Assembly: GCA_022749755.1 (NCBI GenBank)
Contig: CM040446.1
Span: forward strand, 8,332,367 to 8,396,366
Direction: 5' to 3'
DNA length: 64,000 nucleotides
Source: Azadirachta indica
Lineage: Eukaryota; Streptophyta; Magnoliopsida; Sapindales; Meliaceae
The position numbers and the translations under genes were made by a program. Within the stretch, counting starts at the first letter, position 1. Each line of letters begins with the position of its first letter. The notes beneath the pieces are model-generated. The model did not search any database. It worked only from the letters and a program-made list of their open reading frames with translations, and had not been told where the DNA came from. Positions 1 to 13,159 of the stretch are shown piece by piece.

Positions 1-83
1 TCAGGAGGGTTGGATAATCCAGCCCAGCGAAGGGAAATTGAATGTCATATTTGGGCAACTTATATGATTGTTAGGCAAAGCCA
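1..83 (-). other. 3' flank/UTR of the DUF547 gene
   Basis: This short stretch lies immediately downstream of the DUF547 stop codon and presumably belongs to its 3' untranslated region. No coding signal is visible. Confidence 0.5.
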
Positions 84-3000
84 TCAGTTCCTTTCATCCA
101 TTAGGAAGAGGTAGCGAAACCTTGAATCATAAGGCAGCACAGAAAAGCCACGAGCACCAAGGAGGCTCCACTTCTGATGGGATGAACAACCTCTAACCAC
201 AGCTGCTTGCTCTGGAGAGAGGAATTGGCTGATCCACTCAGGCAGCATCGAGTCCTCAACAATGCTTTTTGCATAACAATGCAGCAATTTTGGGATCAAT
301 AGTTTCCCTTTATTGCTTATACCAACAGATGCTTGGACATAATCTCTCAATGACTCTTTAAGCAACTCGGTGACATTTTCGGGCCTAAAGACTCTGACCT
401 GATTATGAAAAAGAGAAGGAATAGGGAAGAGTGAATGAGGAAAGTTAAAACTCAAGTTCATCACATTGTAAAATATCAATAACAAATTTCCTTGTCCTTT
501 TAAGTGCATTACTTAACACCAATAAAGGTATTCCTGCATAATTTTCCAGTAACATTCTCTGTGCAAATGAATTAAAATTTCTCTAACTAGTAACTTTTGC
601 TCTAATATTGTGTGACTAGGTCTACGATCCGGCAAGCCACCCAAATGATTGGCCTAGGTATGGACCTATACTGCTATTACTATCACAGCACAGGATGAAA
701 TGCACCATGTATCTTACTAGAACTTTCAGGCAGCAGCTACTAAGTGTGAAACTTTGAGTCCACTCCCCTATCATATGATCCCGAAAATGCTAAATCCTAA
801 TACTAGGTTACCACTTTCAAATTCAATCAAAGACAAATACACAAATAATTGCTCTGGCAGTTCCAAGAAAGATCGAGAAACTCACTACTATCATGCAAGA
901 TACATCAGTTCTTCAACACTAAATATTTGCTTCATTACTAAAAGGAGGAATATGATCAAGTAACGAGGTCTTACAGCAGGTGAAGAATGTGTCCCACAGC
1001 TTAGAGCAAAAGATAGGAGAGGCTCAGGATGATCAATTGAATACTCTTTAACCTCCTCAGATACCTTGAATTTCTGGAGTGCAAGAACCAGTGCCTGCCA
1101 CAGAAACAAATTTGTTACGGGACACCGGAACAGAAGATTGCAAATGTTCTACAAAATCCAGAATAAACTCCCCATGTAACAAGAGCTCAAGATGTGAATT
1201 ATCACTTTTTCTTTTGCTCCTCTCCCTCAGATCTATTTGGAGAAAAATACAGAAGATAAAACTAAAATTTGTAGTTCAGAGAATGGAGGGAGTGAAGGCC
1301 CTGCAAATCCTTTGATCTAGAGCATCCATTGCTTGGCTAATTCAACAGCCTATTGGGCAGAGTACCCACAATTTGGCAGTAGGTGTTCCATAATGCAAGG
1401 GCACACCCTATTAATAATAATAAAATTTTCAAATTCATGAGCAAGCATCCCTCATCCAGGTTGAGAGGCTAAAGAAATCTTTTACAAGGGTAGGCAGGAG
1501 AAGAAAACAATGCAGAAAATTGAATAACGAATTCATACTATTTGTGAACGATGAGCTGGAGGTTTCATCTTCAGAATCATGAATTCAACATCAGCTGCAG
1601 TAAATGAGTGCCCTCCAACAGTGTAACTGGCCTGCACAACATTGCGTCATTTCATTCTCATTGGGTGCCACAAGCAGCAGCAGAGAAGAAAATTGACAGG
1701 AGAAGATAAATCAAGTTAAATAAAACTATGGCAGACCTTCTGAATTAAAGACAAAAACTTCATCTCACTACTTGGAACTCCATATGCTAAATATGCCTGA
1801 GAAAACAGAAAAAAAAAATAAATAAATAAGAAGAAGAAAGGCAAGAGGAAGTAATCAGGAAGTATTATATATACACTTAGACCCGTTAAAGATAAACTTT
1901 ATCAACTCACTGTCCTACATATGACAAAATGCAGGGAAATTGAAAGTCATTTCATTCTTGACAAGGAAACACAGACACATACAGAGGAAATAGCTAGATA
2001 ACCGTAGAAAAGACTTACATGCATAATCAAGGCATTATATAAGTTGATCCAAAATGCCAGCTTCTGATTGCAACTCATACAAGAAATGTCCACTCTGGCT
2101 AAATGCTCAAGCAGCAACCTGAATGGGACAAAGATAGATACAACAAAAGCTATAGCAAGTCAGGTTCCTCACCTGCGGAATAATAGATACCAAAATAAAA
2201 TTCCTAGCATCATTAAAAATGCTAAATATCATTGCTAGAAAAGGTCCTCAATGAAATTCACTCAGATGGGCCAAAAGAAAGTGGCTTATTATTTCAACAG
2301 TCTACCTGAATCTTTTGAGAGCCATTGCAGCATATTCAAGCTCTTTCTTCCCAACGGACAAACGAGAGACTTCAACTGCCGTACCATAGCATCCAATACT
2401 TCCATTCCAGTCCACCCTATGGGAAACTCTATAAGTATCAACCATACTCTCTCTTGCAACAACTTCAGAATCGTGATCAGTATCACCTGAGGGACTTTTT
2501 GCTAGGGGATTCATGATGGGTGAATCTGAGAAAGATGCAAAAGAGGAATAGGAGAGGTGGCCCTGAGGTGAAGAAGGTGAAGCCATATACTCAGAAGATG
2601 AGAGCTTGGATGAATCTCCCAAAAAAATGAAAATATTCCTCATACATACGATCATTTCTTCAGACAGGTGACAAGGGTCACGCCAGAGATTCTCTATGAA
2701 GTCATTGTTGTTTGGCTTTTCCAACCCAGTTCCCATTGCAGGGATTCGGTTTATATTTTCTGCATCATTCTCCCCACTACAAGGTCTTGTGATCTGCATC
2801 AAACTACCAAACTTTAACACTCTAATCTTGGCCTGAACATATAAGTAGAAGAGCCCTTCAACAACGGGCTAAAAGTATGCTGTATATAGAAGACGTGACT
2901 TATACTAAAGAAGCAGGGCCAAGTGAAGTCAAAACAACAAGAATGCAGGGCCAAGGGTTTTCACAAAGTATACTTAAAAGATAAAAACTAGACTGAATAA

Positions 3001-4560
3001 TCCACTCATCTGGTTATCAACAAAAGGAATAACAACTCTCTATACATTATCCAAAACCACAGAAGCATGCAGAGTGCTTTTCAAAGTAAAATACAACAAG
3101 AATACCAGTTCTGTCAGGTGATCCGGAGAGCAAATAAACAGTGATGATGCTGGACAGGAGAAATGCTTTATGCGATACTCAGCAAGACGACGCTCATTTC
3201 TCTCCTGACTAAGCTGATACTTTAAGGCTTCCATTTCTTGTTCAAGCTTGGATACAGTGATCTCCAGAAAAGCTATGCTATCCAAAAGATCCTGGGCCTA
3301 GAATTCATTAAAGAGCCTAAGAAAAGAAGTTAAAAACACAGAATGTATCCAACTAGAAAGATATTGACCTTATCGGGAAGCTGACAGGTAGAATTTGAGA
3401 AGGTCGAATCAGAATGTTCAACAGCACTAGCTAGAGCCAAGCGCAAGTGAATCTCTTCTTCTAACTGTTGCTGCAACTGTTTCACCTGTGACATCCATGT
3501 GGTAGCATATGTCCAAAGTTCATTTGATTGCATTCATTAAAATATAAATCTGAGAGTCAAACACTCAGCACATAATTAAGTGATGTTTATCCTGTATAGC
3601 CCCACGATTAATTCAAAACAACAAAAGAAAAACGCAAAAAATTTTAGCATCATAGCCTTCGTTTGGCATCAGAAGTCCCCTTTCAAATCAGTAGCCTAAA
3701 TTCTTATCATGCCGCATTAATTATACTCCCTGTTGTTGAGTCTTGTTTATAGTCCCGTATCATCTGATTCAAATGCAATTCCTTAGAAATGCCCTAGTTA
3801 AGTGATCCAAGGAATGCGAAGCAGAAAATAACTCAGCAATGTTAGAAGACTTGAGGAATTCTGCCTAAAAAAGGCACACCAACACACTAATCCAAACCCT
3901 GATTACATCCCTTTCTTTTATTTACAGAAGCACAAGATATGGACAAATCCCAACTCAAAAGATCACGTGTCAACTTGAAAGGAAGAGAATTAATCCCGAA
4001 AAAGAAGAAAATAGAGCTATAGGATTGCCTTACATCTTGCTCGAGCTGGTGCTTGTAAAAACATTTTTCTCCTCTTGTTTTATCCTGAAGCTTAGAGACC
4101 AGAAGTACCAAAAGTTGGCTCATAAATTAAGAATCAAGAAAATTTTACAGAATGAATAAACTCGTCAAACTAGATAACAAATTATACACCCAGGATATGA
4201 AGCAGTAAAGAGTCCAAAACAATGCACCAAATAATGAAGAAGGGGCAGTACCTCGAAATTAGAAGAACTGAGGAACCCATCCCCAGAAGAAAAAGACCGA
4301 CCCTTCTTCCATAGATATTTATGAATGGAGCTAGCACTGTTGTAGCCAGCCAACACAAATCAGTACAGTACAAAGAGTCCCATAACTATAATTCAAAAGG
4401 CACTGAAAATGCAGAGAGAGAATAAGTCTTACAAGTTGATTGGGAGATTGAAACCATTGTTATTGTTATTAATAGGAGACGCGGGAGAAGCTTCATTTTG
4501 TTGGTGACAGTCGTGCTCTTGGTCGTGGTCATCTAGAGCTTCTGCTTTTAAACAAAGCAT
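84..4560 (-). CDS. MIP1-type leucine-zipper / DUF547 domain protein, complete 11-exon gene, 582 aa
   Basis: Exons in transcript order: 4560-4433, 4336-4252, 4084-4034, 3485-3369, 3297-3106, 2793-2306, 2118-2019, 1796-1737, 1631-1539, 1094-975 and 398-84. All have GT..AG junctions and sum to 1749 nt in a single frame (582 aa plus stop). Residues about 72-190 form a heptad-rich coiled coil (exons 3-5, e.g. VKQLQQQLEEEIHLRLALA and ITVSKLEQEMEALKYQLSQ), matching the N-terminal MIP1 leucine zipper of this plant family. The linker carries the family motif ENLWRDPCHLSEEMIVCM. Exons 7-11 give the DUF547 domain, with KLAFWINLYNALIMHAYL, YTVGGHSFTAADVEFMIL and a C-terminal PYDSRFRYLF. Exon 1 begins MLCLKAEALDD and includes a run of Asn. 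Molecular function is not established for the family; a scaffolding or regulatory role is only suggested by the coiled coil. The gene looks intact, with no stop or frameshift. The start is the first in-frame ATG of exon 1. Confidence 0.9.
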
Positions 4561-5576
4561 TTTTAAACATTGACGACTTTTGATTTAAGAAATCTGTACC
4601 GGTTTTGTCCAAAACGAGAACCAATTTTCTGTAATACTGTCTTACATGTAAGAGTAAGAGTGAAAGAAGCAGACGAAGCAAATTTGTGATGTGATGTGGG
4701 GTTTGTGTCGAAAGAGAACAAGACAAGTGATTCTAGGATTATGTCAGTGACTCGGTCGTTTTCGAGCGGGAGTCAAGTCAGTCACCGACAACACACACAT
4801 TACCACGACCTTTACTTATTTGTTTATTTATTGATTTCATTTTTATCGCTCATGCTTTTCGCTTTTCAGGTTGGAAGTTGTAAACAGTAATGCCTTCGCT
4901 CATCGCTGTCTTGTGACTGCCGACGCCAGGTACAATTTCTTTTATAAAAATAAATAAATAAATAAAAGAATGTCGAGATTTAACGTTTTAAAAATAAGGA
5001 GAATTATCACATACCTCCACCCCAGTTTTAAAATTTTACAGGTAAATAAAAAGTTTAAAAAATTTATACATATTTTTTAAATTATTAGTTGATTATGTTG
5101 ACTATTAGTTGACTGTTAAATATATAAATATTTTAATAAAATAATAATTGTCTTCAAACACATGATAATTATTTCTTTTTTATATAATTTTTTTTTTTTT
5201 AATCTCAAAAATTTAGTCTAACATCTTTATTAATTTTAATAAAATAATAATTATACTCCTATATAATAATAGTTATTTAAAAAAATAAATAATAAATCTC
5301 TAAAATTTGATAATATAAAATACATTTATGTAAAATATATTAATTAAATTAATAATATTATTATTTTTATAAAATATTAATATTTTAAATATAATTCAAA
5401 ATATTATAAAAGATTTGGATAGATAATTTAAAATTTTTTAATTATTTAATTTCTCATTTTCTCTTATTGTATAGAATTAAATTTTAAAGGATTATTAACA
5501 AAAATAGATGGTCGCGGTAAATGAGGTCGATGTGAATTTCTTCAAGCTTTATGTTTATGTGTAAGCTTTTTTATTT
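4561..5576. other. Intergenic: 5' flank of DUF547 gene and degenerate MITE arm
   Basis: About 4561-4960 is the upstream flank of the minus-strand DUF547 gene and should contain its 5' UTR and promoter; no clear TATA box was assigned. From about 4995 to 5200, a segment with the words CATACCTCC and TTAGTTGACT resembles one arm of the inverted-repeat element at 58100-59279. It is a degenerate, unpaired relative. The rest is AT-rich without a recognisable gene. Confidence 0.5.
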
Positions 5577-6515
5577 AGGGATATTGCCAAATAACTTTAA
5601 ATTAAATAGACATATACTCCTAATATATGGAGAAAGAAAAAATATGAATAGACAAATACCCTAACTTTTATTTATACCAGTCAACATATTAGATTATTAT
5701 CATTTATATCCCTAAATTTTTATAAAATAGCAAAGCAAGATGATGAACGTTTTTAGTTATAATAGTGCCTAATTTTTAGTGTTATTATAATATACTAAGA
5801 ACTAAATATTTTTCTAATTTATTATTTTAACAACAAATTTAGAAAAGAAAATACTATTATTAAAAAAAATTCAAATAATGATTTAAATCAAATTTATATA
5901 ATAAAATATTTCTAACCCGCATCTTTGACATTCTTAGTAATAATTTAATATTTAATTACCAACAACTTAAAAAAATTTATTTTTACATTTAATATATTTA
6001 TTCAAATTATTATATTAAATTCAACATATTCTCTTAAGAAAAATTATGAAAATGTAAATAAAAAATATAAAAAAGAAGAGAATTTTGTTTTTTAATAGTA
6101 TTAATAATTAGATATATTTTTATTCTTATTAAATAACGCAATTTAACATAATCTTTTAAATAACTATATTTTCTATAAAAATAAATTGTTAAAAGTATTT
6201 CATTAATTTTTTTTAAATTAAATATCAAATTATTACTAAAAGAGTAAAAGAAAAGAGTTGAAAATATTTTAATATATAAATTTGATCTAACTCATTATTT
6301 AAAATTTTTTAATAATAGTATTTTCTTTTCTAAATTTTTAGTTGAAATAATAAATATTAAAAAAAATTTATTTAGTTCTTAATACATTTTAAAAAATATT
6401 AAAAATTAAAGGATATGAGTTTATTTACTTAAATATTAAGGCATTTGTTTTTCTCTTCAAACATTAGCGGTATATGTCTATTAGTCTAAATATCAGATGT
6501 ATTTGTCAATATCCT
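5577..6515. mobile_element. Fold-back (long terminal inverted repeat) element, ~940 bp
   Basis: The left end (AGGGATATTGCCAAATA from 5577) is the reverse complement of the right end (TATTTGTCAATATCCT to 6515), with a few mismatches. The pairing continues inward: 5791-5960 pairs with about 6216-6400, including a stretch reading AGAAAAGAAAATACTATTAT on one strand of each arm. The arms are roughly 300-380 bp around a ~250-bp spacer, and there is no coding capacity. No clean target-site duplication is visible, so the superfamily is open; Mutator-type fold-back MITEs look like this. Confidence 0.75.
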
Positions 6516-7255
6516 AAAAATTTAAATACATTTCTATTTTGTGTCAAATTTGTGTTATACTAAATTCTTCTATTGTTGGCTAAATTCGTGTTATATTATA
6601 TTGGTGCTAAACTCTCAAATTTTATGTTTTAATTTTTTAAAAAATTGTCTATTAAAATTAATGAAATATCACTCATTTTAATTTGAAATAATAATTAATA
6701 TGGATATTACTAATTTTTTAACTTTTAAATTATTTTAAAATTTTTCAATCAGTTATTTGTGCCATGGTGCTGGTTGATCGTACTTTTGTATTTCAAAATA
6801 AGTTAAACATGAATCTGTTCAGATTTTTTGTCAGTGTCGATTTATTTATTTATTTATTTTTATGTTGAGTTCTTGTTGTGTTATGTCGGCTCGGTCTGTT
6901 TTACGTTTCCAGTCATAATAAAATTTTATTGTTACATCTATCAATTAAAAAAAAAAAAAGAAAAGTAAAAGAAAAAAAAAATCTCACCATCTGCATGAAT
7001 ACGTAGAATTGGATCAGCATGAGAAAGAAAATCATTATTCTTTATTTATTTATTTATTTATTTATTTATTTGACAATGAAGCTGCATGTACAATTTCAGC
7101 TTAATAGTAATTGGAAAATCATCCAACCGAGAGAAGTGTTCGATTCTGAGTAATTATACAGTAGGTAGAATTTTATACCTTAAAATAAATTTAAATATCT
7201 AAACTGAGTTTATCAAATTTAATTTAACAAATTTCTAATCAATAATACTAGTGAT
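6516..7255. other. Intergenic AT-rich stretch with (TTTA)n microsatellite
   Basis: No gene is seen. A (TTTA)n tract occupies about 7041-7071, and A-rich tracts lie around 6948-6980. A shorter (TTTA)n run is at about 6840-6860. Confidence 0.6.
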
Positions 7256-7397
7256 ACAAGGCTGGGTGGGTGGCTTGGGCCCGCAAAATACGGATGGGGT
7301 CTCCTACGAAATGTGGGATTTATCTCGTATTTTTGAATTTTAGTTGTAATATTAATAGATATACTTCCATTAAAACAAAAAAAAAAAAAAAAAACTG
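7256..7397 (+). mobile_element. Possible non-LTR retrotransposon 3' end with A-tail
   Basis: A short segment ends in GATATACTTCCATTAAAAC followed directly by about 18 A residues (to 7397), as expected for the 3' end of a LINE or SINE copied from a polyadenylated RNA. No coding region is recognisable in it and the left boundary is a guess. Confidence 0.35.
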
Positions 7398-7683
7398 ATG
7401 ATGCAAAATGCATTATATATTTGTATTCTTAATTCTTAATTTCAGGGTTAGAAACATCCGACTCCCAAGAATTGCATCTATCTTTAAATCCAAACGCAAA
7501 CGTGCAGCGGAGCAGGCCCAAAACTCCTCCTTGTCGAAGTGCTGGTGAGCTATAGTGACAATGCTGGCCCACTCATAGCATGGGTCAAACATTGGGCCTA
7601 ATCTGGCTGATGATCCACAACCCAAGCCCATCAACGGAAAATACCCGCGGTCAGGGGAAAGCTACTGTGTCTGTTTAAGACGG

Positions 7684-7848
7684 GTGAGTAAAATTGCTCG
7701 GGTTTGTAACATGGCAGCCCATAATATTGCCAAATTAGCACTAGCTCAACTGGACCAGTTCTGTGGCTGGGTGATATCCCAGTTGACATTTTGTTTGTGT
7801 GTTGCTTTTAATGAATTTCTTCCTTTTCAAACCAAAAAAAAAAAAAAA
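7684..7848 (+). pseudogene. LINE-type RNase H C-terminal fragment with poly(A)
   Basis: The translation reads RVCNMAAHNIAKLALAQLD followed by a tryptophan-containing tail and then a 16-A tract at about 7832-7848. The NxAAHxxAKxAL motif is typical of the RNase H end of plant L1-type LINE reverse transcriptases, and the terminal A-tract fits target-primed insertion. Only the last ~50 codons are recognisable and there is no start codon, so this is a 5'-truncated relic. The sequence between 7440 and 7680 could belong to the same insertion but was not recognised. Confidence 0.5.
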
Positions 7849-8216
7849 AGTCTTTTTGAAAAAAAATTTAATAAAAAAAGATTTAAGAATTAGAAAGGGA
7901 CTTTGTCTGCAAACTTTTTAGTTTTTATTTTACAATGATAGAAAAAAGATCCTGAGCTGGCATTGGATTTGCAATCCTTGCGAATGGGTTTTTGGTCAAG
8001 GAATAGAGAGGAAATCAATTCCAGCAAGTTCACTCTATTCCTTTCTTGATTCATTATTCTCTATTGATTGCTGATGAAATGGGGTTTTCCCAAGGAATCT
8101 TGTTCCTTGTTGAATCTTAATTATGCAACTTTCCCTTTCTTTTCCTTTCAATAAAGCACATTTCGCTTTCCTTTTGGGTTGCCTAAACTACTACAAATGC
8201 ACAGTTCAGCTGAGTG

Positions 8217-8225
8217 TATATAAAA
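8217..8225 (+). promoter_or_regulatory. TATA box of the glucanase gene
   Basis: TATATAAAA lies about 55-63 nt upstream of the proposed ATG at 8280. Transcription would start near 8245-8255. This makes the upstream in-frame ATG at 8214 untranslatable and supports the MGNQ start. Confidence 0.6.
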
Positions 8226-8279
8226 CGAGAAGAACCCATAACAATAGAAAACAAAAACAAAAACAAAACAAAACCAAAG

Positions 8280-9863
8280 ATGGGTAATCAGTACTTGCTA
8301 TATTTCTTCATGCTATTCCTACTTTCTGAAGGTTTAACAAAGGGAGTTGTAGGCCTGGCTTGCAACTGGGGTTTACAATCAACTCATCCACTACCACCTA
8401 ACATTGTCGTGAAGCTGATGAAAGACAACGGATTCGATAAAGTGAAGCTGTTTGAAGCTGACCCTGGGGCGCTAAAGGCTCTTGGTAGGTCTGGTATTCA
8501 AGTTATGGTTGGCATACCTAATGACCTCTTAGCACCATTGGCTAGCAGTGTCGGAGCTGCTGAGGACTGGGTGCAACAAAATGTGTCCAAATTTATATCA
8601 CAAAATGGAGTGAATATAAGGTTAGTCTTTTCATTTTTATTAATGCTTTTGCAAGTGATTCCCGTGTCAACTTTTCATGCACGGTTGCTTATATATATTT
8701 ATTTATAATGTATGCTCGTGTGTTAAAGGTATGTTGCGGTAGGCAATGAGCCTTTCCTGAAGACCTACAAAGATATGTTTCTTCGTACAACATTTCCAGC
8801 ACTCCAGAACATTCAAGCGGCCGTAATAAAAGCTGGCTTAGGGCGTCAAGTTAAGGTGACCATCCCACTAAATGCAGACGTCTACCAGAGTGACAGTGGC
8901 CTCCCCTCTGGTGGAGACTTTCGACCTGACATCCATGATCTAATGATCTCTATCGTCAAGTTCCTTAGCAACAATGGTGCTCCACTCACAATCAACATCT
9001 ATCCATTTCTTAGCCTCTACGCTGATCCCCATTTCCCAGTTGATTTTGCTTTCTTCAATGGCACTGCTGCTCCAGTTGTTGATGGTTCCATTTCTTACAC
9101 CAATGTTTTCGATGCAAACTTTGACACTCTCATTTCAGCCCTTGAAAAGAATGGTTTCTCATCCATGCCTGTCATTATCGGTGAAGTTGGGTGGCCAACT
9201 GATGGTGATCCCAACGCAAACGTGGAGTATGCACGCAGATTCAATCAAGGTTTGCTCGATCGCATCAGTTCAGGACAAGGCACACCGAAACGCCGCACAC
9301 CACCTGATGTCTACATTTTTTCACTCATTGATGAAGATAAGAAGAGCATTCAACCCGGCAACTTTGAGCGGCATTGGGGTGTCTTTAACTATGATGGAAG
9401 CATCAAATACAATTTAAACAGGGGGAATGGAAAAGGTCTAGTTGCAGCTAAAGGTGTCAAATATTTGGCAAGACAATGGTGCGTCATGTCGCCGCAGGCA
9501 AGCATTTCAGATCCCAATTTGGCTCAGAGCATTAACTATGCTTGCACTTACGCAGATTGCACAAGCCTTGGATATGGATCTTCTTGTGGTAAGCTTGATG
9601 CCAAAGCCAATGCTTCTTATGCTTTTAATATGTATTACCAGACCGTGGATCAAAGAAAAGGTGCATGTTCATTCAACAATTTGTCAGTCACCACCACCAT
9701 TGATCCTTCTCAAGGTACATGCCGATATGAGATCATGATTGATCTTAAAAAGCATCATGAGCCCAGTCCTCCTTCATTCGCTGTAAGAGGAGAGCACGGC
9801 TCTCTGATTATGCCTCTTCTATTATTGGCTTTCAGTTTCATATCATTATTCATTTCTGGTTGA
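8280..9863 (+). CDS. GH17 glucan endo-1,3-beta-glucosidase with X8 (CBM43) domain, GPI-anchored type, 491 aa
   Basis: Exons 8280-8620 and 8729-9863 (GT..AG, phase 2) give 491 aa. This class hydrolyses internal 1,3-beta-glucan (callose) bonds at the outer face of the plasma membrane or in the wall. A hydrophobic signal peptide covers residues 1 to about 28. The GH17 domain starts at [14 protein letters not shown]. The proton-donor Glu is E121 in [10 protein letters not shown], formed across the intron, and the nucleophile is E266 in [13 protein letters not shown]. After a linker, a cysteine-rich X8 domain begins at QWCVMS (about residue 364) and runs to SQGTCRYEI (about 449). The C-terminus is a hydrophobic tail after a small-residue region, as in GPI-anchored members. 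It resembles the plant 'glucan endo-1,3-beta-glucosidase 8' subgroup. The ATG at 8280 is chosen because a TATA box sits at 8217. The gene appears intact. Confidence 0.93.
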
Positions 9864-11801
9864 GTTTAATTTTATTGTAATTCTATTGTATCTATCCAAA
9901 TTTTCACATTTAATTTTAATGTTATCTTGTAATATATATATATATATTTCCAATAAGAGTAAATTTATTGTATATATTCTTCTGAGATTTTAAATGTAAG
10001 GTATGACATCCGAGTGTTTTTAATTAAATTTCCATCTCCTTTTATCGTGATATTAATGCTTCTGTTGTATGTCCAATAACTTAAGAACAAATTTATGTTT
10101 CTAACTTTTTTTTTTTTTTAAAAAAACTTTTGTACATCTTTTGATATCTCATTTTTTTAATTTCATGGTCAAGATTTATTCACTTAATTTTGTTCCCTGT
10201 TAATCATAAAAGCAAAGCATCATTAAAGTGGTGCTTCATATTTCAAAAACAAATTCTAGTGGATGGCTCTGGTATGACAAGTAAAAAAATATAATTTATG
10301 CCAATTCTGAATTCCGAATGAAACAATAAAGAAATTAAAAAAATTCGAAAGGACATTTCTTTCATAATACAAACTCTATTTTTTCTAGTACTCATTATGT
10401 TTTCTTCAAATACAAATCTTGGTGTTTATTTTACGTACAAACTATATGTTTGTACTCTTTGTTCGAAACAAATATTTATTTCAAAGTGTACTTGAATAAG
10501 TATTTGATCTAATACAAACTTGAAACACGTGTTTTAGAGTTAGGAGGATATGTTCATCCAATTTTATAACTAATTATAAGAAAAAAATTTATGTTACTAT
10601 TTATAAAAATTGAAGTAAAATATGAGCTAACATAGAATTTCTCCCTTCATAAATTACTTGTCTTCCATTTGGAAAAGGTTTTAAGTATAAAAAAGTTTCT
10701 TTAATTGTGATATAAATTTTAAAGAATAAAAGAAGAATAGTTCATATTAATTTTTTCCCCTGATTTAAGTCATTCCTCTCCCACTCACTATCTGATTTTG
10801 GTATCTCAAACTATTTACTAAATTGAATATATTTTAAAAAAAAAAAAAAAATGGATGAAACACTTTTTTGACTGTTAGAAGTATTGTTTTTTCAATTGTC
10901 AAATATATAGAGTTTTAGATGTGATAAAACATGAAAGTCGAGAAAGAAGTGATAAGTAAACTAAAAGTTTGTTAGTTTTGAAATTTTAATTAGTTACCAA
11001 AACTATGTTTTATTGTCTAATAAAAAGATCAAAATTAAATTAAAATTTTGCCTTATTTTAATTAGTTTCCGAAATGATACATTCTGTCGTATAATAAAAA
11101 AAATAAAAATAAATTACATCTCAGCTCTAGAAATTTTTAATTGCCCTCCTATGTCATAATTTCTTTCAAAATTTAGGAAACATTTGATTCTGAGAGGATG
11201 AGGATAAGAATGAGGAATATAAAATTAAAAAACAAAATGTTTTGTATTATGAACAATTTGAAATTATTACAAATTTGAATCAGAACAACTTCTAAATAAA
11301 CTAAAATATGATTGAATTGAAATTCTAGCATTACTGATACTTTTAATTGAATTACAAAGTCTTCATTACTGTTATTGTATAATCCCGTATAATTCTGTAC
11401 TGCTAATTATTGAGATAGGAGAATAAGAAATTATTGGGATAATTACATATTTGTCCCTACACATTTTCAAAATAACAAATAAAATATTATTTTATAGTAT
11501 TAACAAATCAGTCCCTAGTTTTAGTCGTTTTCACTTTAATAACTCCCTCCCACGTCATTCGGGTTGAAAATGTTGCCGTAACTATATTCTCCTTTGTCAT
11601 TTTTCTAAAGATTACGTAGAAAAATGTTATTACCTCAATAATAAATGATTTAAGATGTGGATAACCTTTTGAAATCAAATTCTTGTTCCGCTCTAACTCA
11701 TCCACCCCTATCCAATATTTAATAACGACTAAATAAATAGCAGAAGCTGGCTCAAGTATTCGACACTTAAACAATATCATTACCATTGCTATTACCACAC
11801 C
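9864..11801. other. Intergenic region between glucanase and beta-galactosidase genes
   Basis: No gene is recognised. The first ~100 nt should hold the glucanase 3' UTR, and the last few hundred the promoter and 5' UTR of the beta-galactosidase gene; no convincing TATA box was found. Around 11430-11570, words such as ACATATTTGTCCCTA and CAGTCCCTAGTTTTAG look like an unpaired arm of a MITE. An (AT)n tract lies at about 9931-9948. Confidence 0.5.
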
Positions 11802-13123
11802 ATGGCTTCACTAAAATTTTACTGTGTACTCATTCTGTTTACTATTCAAACTTTCAATACCATTTCTAATGCAGTTCAGGTTTCCCATGATGGAAGAGCC
11901 ATTACCATTAATGGTGAACGTAAAATTTTGCTTTCTGGCTCAATTCATTATCCAAGAAGCACTCCAGAGGTAATTAATTAATTAATTAATTAATTAATTA
12001 ATTAATTAGAATTGGTATTTTTATTTTATTATGAAGATTTTATATTTTAAAAAATTTTGTTATTGTTTGACAGATGTGGCCAGATTTGATAAAAAAAGCG
12101 AAGGAGGGTGGTTTGGATACGGTAGAAACTTACGTGTTTTGGAATGCGCATGAACCAAAACGTCGACGTTATGATTTTACTGGTAATCTCGATCTTATTA
12201 GATTCATTAAAACTATTCAAGACAATGGACTCTACGCTGTTCTTCGAATTGGGCCCTATGTTTGTGCTGAATGGAATTACGGGTACCGCTCTCTCTTTAT
12301 TATTTTAATTAATTAATTTCTTATATATATATATATATAATTAATTAATTAATTTAATTAATTTCGCAGAGGATTTCCTGTTTGGTTACATAATATGCCT
12401 GGAATTCAAGAGCTTCGAACTGTAGATCCTGTGTTCATGGTACTTCTTTATTTGCTGTTATATAACATCATTATATATTTTTGTTATTTAGTTTAACATA
12501 TTAATATATATTTAATTTTATTGTGGCAGAAAGAAATGCAAAATTTTACAACTCTGATCACAGACATGGTTAAACAAGAGAAGCTTTTTGCTTCACAAGG
12601 AGGCCCCATTATTCTAGCTCAGGTAATTAATATATACATTTCTATAATTAATTAATTAATTAATTAATTAATTTAATTAATTAATTATAATTAACAGTGT
12701 TGTCGATTGACAGATTGAGAATGAATATGGAAACGTCATGTCAGCTTATGGTGATGCTGGAAAAGCATATCTTGACTGGTGTTCAAATATGGCTGTTTCT
12801 CTTGACGTTGGTGTTCCATGGATCATGTGCCAACAGTCTGATGCCCCTCAACCAATGGTTCTAATCTACTTATTATTATATTACGGTTGTTTGTTGTTAA
12901 TATTATTTATTAATAATTAATTAAATTGTCAGATTAATACTTGCAATGGCTGGTACTGTGATGAATTCACACCAAATAATCCCAATAGTCCTAAAATGTG
13001 GACTGAGAATTGGACTGGCTGGTGAGTGTAATTTATGTACTTATTTATTTTATTGTAATATTCTTTTATTAAATTGAATTGTTTAAAATTAATTTTCTTA
13101 AAAAAAAAAAAATTAATAAAACG

Positions 13124-13159
<36 letters not shown>

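Noticed and set aside
2251..2516. Plus-strand open frames at 2251-2516
   Set aside because: They are shadows opposite the DUF547 exon 6.
8214..8279. Upstream in-frame ATG of the glucanase (MYIKREEP...)
   Set aside because: It lies on the TATA box, so it would not be transcribed, and the true signal peptide starts at 8280.
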